Positions 53,425 through 57,936 of a stretch of DNA of 57,936 bases are shown here, one piece after another. The stretch comes from Thermococcus sp. GTDB taxonomy: Archaea > Methanobacteriota_B > Thermococci > Thermococcales > Thermococcaceae. The notes under the pieces are model-generated. The model was given only the letters and a program-made list of their open reading frames with translations. It was not told the origin of the DNA and did no database searches. The translations under genes and the position numbers were made by a program. Position 1 is the stretch's first letter. Each line of letters starts with the position of its first letter. The DNA lies in contig NZ_WANV01000002.1 in the NCBI RefSeq assembly GCF_015521605.1, positions 1 through 57,936 of the forward strand. Direction: 5' to 3'.

Positions 53425-54105
53425 ATGGGATTGATTAGCGACGCTGACAAGAAGGTCATCAGGGAGGAGTTCTTCTCCAAGATGACGAACCCGGTCAAGA
53501 TCATCGGATTCATAGGAAAAGAGCACTGCCAGTACTGCGACCAGCTCAAACAGCTGGTCCAGGAGCTCAGTGAACTCAGCGACAAGCTCACCTTCGAGTT
53601 CCACGACTTCGACAGTGAGGAGGGCAGGAAGCTCGCCGAGCAGTACAGGATCGACCGCGCCCCGGCCGTCACCATAACCCAGGACGGCAAGGATATGGGC
53701 GTTAGGTTCTTCGGCCTTCCCGCCGGCCACGAGTTCGGGGCGTTCCTTGAGGATATAGTTGACGTCAGCAACGCCACCACCGACCTCATGCCCGACAGCA
53801 AGGAGGAGCTTGCGAACATAGACAGGGATGTGAGGATACTCGTCTTCGTAACCCCCACCTGCCCGTACTGCCCGCTCGCCGTCAGGATGGCCCACAAGTT
53901 CGCCATCGAAAACGCGAAGGCAGGCAAGGGTAAGATACTCGGGGACATGGTCGAGGCCATCGAGTACCCGGAGTGGGCCGACCAGTACAGCGTCATGGCA
54001 GTGCCCAAGATCGTCATCATGGTCGACGGCGAGGCCAAGGTGCAGTTCGAGGGCGCCTACCCGGAGAAGATGTTCATGGAGAAGCTCCTCGCGGCCCTCA
54101 GCTGA
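53425..54105 (+). CDS. pdo: Protein disulfide oxidoreductase (glutaredoxin-like, two thioredoxin folds)
   Basis: A 226-residue protein of two thioredoxin-fold units. The active sites are GKEHCQYCDQL (Cys35, Cys38) and TPTCPYCPLAV (Cys146, Cys149). In hyperthermophilic archaea Pdo works in thiol-disulfide exchange and with an FAD-dependent reductase; it is part of the SurR-linked sulfur response. Start 53425 follows GGAGGTGTTTGGA. Confidence 0.93.
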   Translation: MGLISDADKKVIREEFFSKMTNPVKIIGFIGKEHCQYCDQLKQLVQELSELSDKLTFEFHDFDSEEGRKLAEQYRIDRAPAVTITQDGKDMGVRFFGLPAGHEFGAFLEDIVDVSNATTDLMPDSKEELANIDRDVRILVFVTPTCPYCPLAVRMAHKFAIENAKAGKGKILGDMVEAIEYPEWADQYSVMAVPKIVIMVDGEAKVQFEGAYPEKMFMEKLLAALS

Positions 54106-54137
54106 GGGCTCTTAATTCCTTTTCTCAGGTGGCCACC

Positions 54138-54338
54138 GTGAACCTGAGGTTTTCGACAGCGTTGCTCACGGCCTTTGGTTTCTATGCCCTTGGCTACGTG
54201 GTGCGCGGTGCTGTCAGGCTTTACAACCCCGGGACTTTCTGGGGGGATATGGTGACGGATGCCGCAATGTTCCTCGGTGCGTTTATTCTGGCGTGGTGGG
54301 TATACCTGAGGCTCACCCACGGAGAGGCAGAAAACTGA
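54138..54338 (+). CDS. Small membrane protein (66 aa)
   Basis: I do not recognise it. Two hydrophobic helices are predicted, FSTALLTAFGFYALGYVV and VTDAAMFLGAFILAWWVYL, with a short loop GAVRLYNPGTFWGD. It starts with GTG at 54138 after CAGGTGGCCACC. It lies 32 bases after pdo on the same strand and may be co-transcribed, so it might belong to the sulfur response; this is inference from position. Confidence 0.65.
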   Translation: MNLRFSTALLTAFGFYALGYVVRGAVRLYNPGTFWGDMVTDAAMFLGAFILAWWVYLRLTHGEAEN

Positions 54339-54429
54339 TGGGCATGAAAATGTCAAAACAGCCCCTTTACGTTCACTGTTTTACGGAAAAGTTATAAATC
54401 CCCCGGCCCAGCCTATGGTGGGTGAAGCG

Positions 54430-55362
54430 ATGGCACTCAGGGTAGGCGGGGTTAACGTTCTTTTCACCGGGGAGCTTGATGATGGCTTTGAGGAGGGTTT
54501 CAGGGGACTTTTTGCGCGACGCTACCTCCCCGATGTCTCCGATCCGGATGGTGATGTCCACGTTGTCGTGGAGCGCTTCAAGGGTGAAGAGTTCAGGGTC
54601 TTCAGTGCGGCTTACGACCACATGGGGCGCGACGAGTACAAGATAGAGTCCCGCGTCCCCTCTGCATACGGAAACGAGGCACCGATTTTCTTTATCCTCC
54701 AGGCGGCCGCCAGAGCCGGTGCCAAAACAGGGAGGATGTTCATAACGGACTCCGTTGCTGTCGTTCCCCCGAACGGCAAGGCAGTTCTTTTCGTCGGTTA
54801 TCCCCACACGGGGAAGAGCACAATGTCGGTTCTGGCAATGGCCAGCGGTCTTCCCGTTCTCAGCACCGAGAACACCGTTGTTGAGGTTAGGGGGGAGGGG
54901 CTCTACATAGTTGGTGGTACTGAGGTTCTCGTGTATGACCCCCGGGTGGAGGGCATCTATGACGTCAGGATCCCATACGATGAACAGACGAGAAGCGGAT
55001 ACCGGATAAAAGACCTCAGACAGGATTCCCGGAGGAGAAAGCTTCTTGAGCGCGGTGTTGAGATAGGCATGATAGTGCTCCTTCACGCGGCCTTCAACTG
55101 TATGGAGGCCAGTTTTTCCCGGATACGCGGGAGAAAAGTCAGAAAGACCCTGTGGTACTTCTCAACTGCGCTCATGAAGGGGCTTGATTACTACGAACCG
55201 GCACCCCTGCACGTCCCGGTAAGTGATGAGATAGCCCAGAACCTGCGGCTGTTCCTTGAGACCGCATCTAGCAACTACTCCGACAGGATGTTTGAGGCCT
55301 TTGGAAACCACCGGGCGGTCTTTGAGAGGGTTATTGAGATGGAGCTCGCACAGAAGGGGTAG
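54430..55362 (+). CDS. HprK-like P-loop kinase domain protein
   Basis: A P-loop GYPHTGKST at residues 123-131 in the middle of the protein, followed by LPVLSTENTVVEVRGEG, has the arrangement of HPr kinase and PEPCK-like kinases, in which the loop follows a beta sheet. The first 120 residues (DGDVHVVVERFKG, SVAVVPPNGKAVLFVG) and the tail are unlike known families. No HPr is expected in an archaeon, so the substrate is open. ATG 54430 follows GGGTGAAGCG. The stop is 20 bases from the CRISPR array. Confidence 0.55.
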   Translation: MALRVGGVNVLFTGELDDGFEEGFRGLFARRYLPDVSDPDGDVHVVVERFKGEEFRVFSAAYDHMGRDEYKIESRVPSAYGNEAPIFFILQAAARAGAKTGRMFITDSVAVVPPNGKAVLFVGYPHTGKSTMSVLAMASGLPVLSTENTVVEVRGEGLYIVGGTEVLVYDPRVEGIYDVRIPYDEQTRSGYRIKDLRQDSRRRKLLERGVEIGMIVLLHAAFNCMEASFSRIRGRKVRKTLWYFSTALMKGLDYYEPAPLHVPVSDEIAQNLRLFLETASSNYSDRMFEAFGNHRAVFERVIEMELAQKG

Positions 55363-55382
55363 TCTCAATTCTTTGCCCTATA

Positions 55383-57936
55383 CTTTCAATTCTCCTAGAG
55401 TCTTATTGCAACGAGGAACTCATGAGACTCCCTCCAGGACTCCAGATCCCCTTTCAATTCTCCTAGAGTCTTATTGCAACGCACGGTGGACGACGGACAG
55501 GCTTTAGAAATTCCAAACTTTCAATTCTCCTAGAGTCTTATTGCAACGGCTACAACCAGTCAGGAAGCTAAAAGAAGTGCCTAACTTTCAATTCTCCTAG
55601 AGTCTTATTGCAACGATTTTAGCCTCGCGTTCTCCTGGGTCAGCTCGCTAACTTTCAATTCTCCTAGAGTCTTATTGCAACGGCGAGGCCCTTGAGGACG
55701 CAGGTATAACAGGGCTGTCTTTCAATTCTCCTAGAGTCTTATTGCAACTTTGTTTGGATTATAGCAGGCTCAGTAACGCTGAACCCTTTCAATTCTCCTA
55801 GAGTCTTATTGCAACCAACATAAAGAGGGACGATAACACGACCATACCAGTCCTTTCAATTCTCCTAGAGTCTTATTGCAACCAGCCGTATCATTCTGCA
55901 CATCAACAGTGATAGTTTCAGCTTTCAATTCTCCTAGAGTCTTATTGCAACACATCATCCGCGAAGTCCTCACTGACCCGGAAGAACTCTTTCAATTCTC
56001 CTAGAGTCTTATTGCAACTAGAGTTGGGCGAATTGTTTTCTCTCTAAGGCTTTTGGTTTCAATTCTCCTAGAGTCTTATTGCAACTGCTTGAGGTGGAGG
56101 TTCTAAAGGGTGGGGAGCGTGGGTTTCAATTCTCCTAGAGTCTTATTGCAACCGAAGCCTCCTTGAGAGGTGCTTTCTTTTCAAGAATCTGTTTCAATTC
56201 TCCTAGAGTCTTATTGCAACATCAGCGAGGAGCTGAGCGCGCTTCGCGGGGCTCATCGTTTCAATTCTCCTAGAGTCTTATTGCAACGCCGGTGAGCTTT
56301 GACTGGTACGGGCACGGGCACGCGGTTTCAATTCTCCTAGAGTCTTATTGCAACGTCCAGTCGGGGATGCCCTTTCCGATCGAGATGTTCGTTTCAATTC
56401 TCCTAGAGTCTTATTGCAACCGAAGACAGGGAGTGTGTAGATGTCGCTGATGTTGCGTTTCAATTCTCCTAGAGTCTTATTGCAACGGCCGCCAAGGTGC
56501 TCGATGCCCATCAGGGTGAACACGTTTCAATTCTCCTAGAGTCTTATTGCAACACTGTATAAAGAGGTCTTTTGCCAGCGGGCGCATTTGTTTCAATTCT
56601 CCTAGAGTCTTATTGCAACCTGCCCATGCTGCTGCGAATATCGCAATAAGATAAGTTTCAATTCTCCTAGAGTCTTATTGCAACGATGGATTCAATGCTA
56701 GAGTGTACGACCGTAAAACAGTTTCAATTCTCCTAGAGTCTTATTGCAACACCATTGCCAGGGCACCGACGTAGATCGCGAGACCGTGTTTCAATTCTCC
56801 TAGAGTCTTATTGCAACTTATACTTTGGACTTAATAGGGGCCTCTCAAGACATCAGTTTCAATTCTCCTAGAGTCTTATTGCAACGCCCTGGCGGCGTCA
56901 ATGTACGTCTTCGCCCGTACGGAGTTTCAATTCTCCTAGAGTCTTATTGCAACCCAGGGAGCCCCCATCGGAGAGGTCGAGAAGGCAAAGGTTTCAATTC
57001 TCCTAGAGTCTTATTGCAACCTCACAGGAGCCGCCCTACTGATAGCGGCAGGCCTCAGTTTCAATTCTCCTAGAGTCTTATTGCAACCCGCGTGCACCGG
57101 CATTATACCTTACGCCCACGTCCGTTTCAATTCTCCTAGAGTCTTATTGCAACTTATGACGCCTTCGGCCACTTTGCTAACGCTGATTTTGTTTCAATTC
57201 TCCTAGAGTCTTATTGCAACGTTCCAAAGCTTCTTCGGGCATTTCGGCCACTACTAGTTTCAATTCTCCTAGAGTCTTATTGCAACCTACCAAGTGACCG
57301 ACGCGGGATTTATACGGCTTAAGGGTTTCAATTCTCCTAGAGTCTTATTGCAACTGGGAGGCGGGGAAGCAGAAAGTCCGGGCGGGCTTTTGTTTCAATT
57401 CTCCTAGAGTCTTATTGCAACCGGCTCCTGGCTGGGGGTTGCTTTTCGGCAGTTGTCTAGTTTCAATTCTCCTAGAGTCTTATTGCAACGCCCTCGCTCC
57501 TCGACCAAACTTTTACCGGGTATAGGTTTCAATTCTCCTAGAGTCTTATTGCAACTACCCCCCAAGATACCTATTGTCCACCTGCCTTTCCAAGGTTTCA
57601 ATTCTCCTAGAGTCTTATTGCAACTATTCCTCGGAGCTGGAGCCTCTCAGGTATCCGAGTTTCAATTCTCCTAGAGTCTTATTGCAACCCTGCGTGTGTT
57701 TAAATCACCCGCACCCCAGCCGTGTTTCAATTCTCCTACAGTCTTATTGCAACAAAGTGGTTGAGAACATAAAGAAGATAGTTGATGTAAAGTTTCAATT
57801 CTCCTAGAGTCTTATTGCAACCTTAGCCTTGAGGTCACCGAGCTTCGCAACGAACTCGTTTCAATTCTCCTAGAGTCTTATTGCAACCCCGGGGGAAGGC
57901 TTTGGGCCCTCTCCCCGGTTTACCGTTTCAATTCTC
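55383..57936 (-). CRISPR. CRISPR array, at least 38 repeats, continues past the right edge
   Basis: A 30-bp repeat ([C/G]TTTCAATTCTCC... TCTTATTGCAAC on the plus strand) occurs 38 times complete, from 55383, plus 12 bases of another at 57925. The reverse complement, GTTGCAATAAG...ATTGAAA[G/C], has the Pyrococcus/Thermococcus form with an 8-base crRNA tag ATTGAAA[G/C], so transcription is leftward. The 38 spacers are 34-39 bases (mostly 36-38). Repeats 1-10 (55383-56018) start with C, repeats 11-38 and the partial one with G. One repeat (57724-57753) has C for G at 57739. No leader is inside the window. Confidence 0.98.

Noticed and set aside
55383-57936. Open frames crossing the CRISPR repeats
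   Set aside because: They translate the repeat periodically (NSPRVLLQ-like blocks) and are not proteins.

Overview
The window is chromosomal DNA from a hyperthermophilic euryarchaeon of the order Thermococcales, most likely a Thermococcus. The evidence is a set of family-specific genes: the redox regulator SurR beside a double-CxxC protein disulfide oxidoreductase, GTP-type PEP carboxykinase next to an alpha-glucan phosphorylase, a 67-residue archaeal histone, the ftsZ-secE-spt5-rpl11-rpl1-rpl10-rpl12 block, archaeal DnaG, archaeal GltX and DtdA. Promoters are archaeal (TATA boxes about 25-30 bases before tRNA 5' ends), ribosome sites are mostly GGTG/GGAGG-like, and tRNA genes encode their CCA ends. 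The species assignment is inference.

Layout. 1-0.65 kb: three tRNA genes in a divergent cluster. 0.7-5.5 kb, minus strand: a small unknown gene, the two P-protein subunits of glycine decarboxylase, and a secreted zinc phospholipase C-like protein. 5.6-10 kb, mostly plus: HAD phosphatase, metallophosphoesterase, and two lipoproteins flanking a PrsW-type membrane protease. 10-13 kb, minus: two overlapping unknown membrane proteins and two tandem glycerophosphodiesterases. 13-16.6 kb, plus: two MFS carriers and an alpha/beta hydrolase. 16.6-21.5 kb, minus: an ABC exporter, thymidylate kinase, a degenerate phosphohexomutase and a sugar nucleotidyltransferase. 21.6-27.7 kb, plus: PEP carboxykinase, glucan phosphorylase under a Tgr-type operator, and an NSS-family transporter. 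27.7-34 kb, minus: GltX, DnaG, a small Toprim protein, a B12/radical-SAM protein, histone, a structured gene-free stretch, dCTP deaminase, then tRNA-Arg. 34-40 kb, minus: ribosomal stalk, transcription elongation, Sec and FtsZ genes, then DtdA. 40-46 kb, plus: an oversized KamA-family radical-SAM enzyme and a TAXI-type TRAP transporter. 46-49 kb: a small pilin-like protein, a FucI-like protein, an RNA-ligase-partner PIN protein and two convergent tRNAs. 49-55.4 kb: topoisomerase III, the surR-ferredoxin-geranylgeranyl reductase operon, pdo, and an HprK-like P-loop protein. 55.38 kb to the end: a CRISPR array running off the right edge.

The genes are mostly informational and central-metabolic. 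No transposase, integrase, plasmid gene or cas gene was seen. The CRISPR array has 38 complete 30-bp repeats plus one cut by the window edge. Repeat orientation implies leftward transcription with the leader beyond the right edge, so the visible left end is the oldest part. All ten oldest repeats differ from the other 28 at the base that ends the crRNA 5' tag.

Less ordinary signals are: related sequences reused behind several tRNA genes; a 186-bp gene-free stretch with four consecutive foldable hairpins upstream of the histone promoter; three 10-bp near-repeats exactly 20 bp apart at the TRAP promoter; a leader hairpin with tandem G-A mismatches before the KamA gene; and a phosphohexomutase paralogue that seems to have lost its catalytic motifs. 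All assignments come from reading the sequence; no database search was run.
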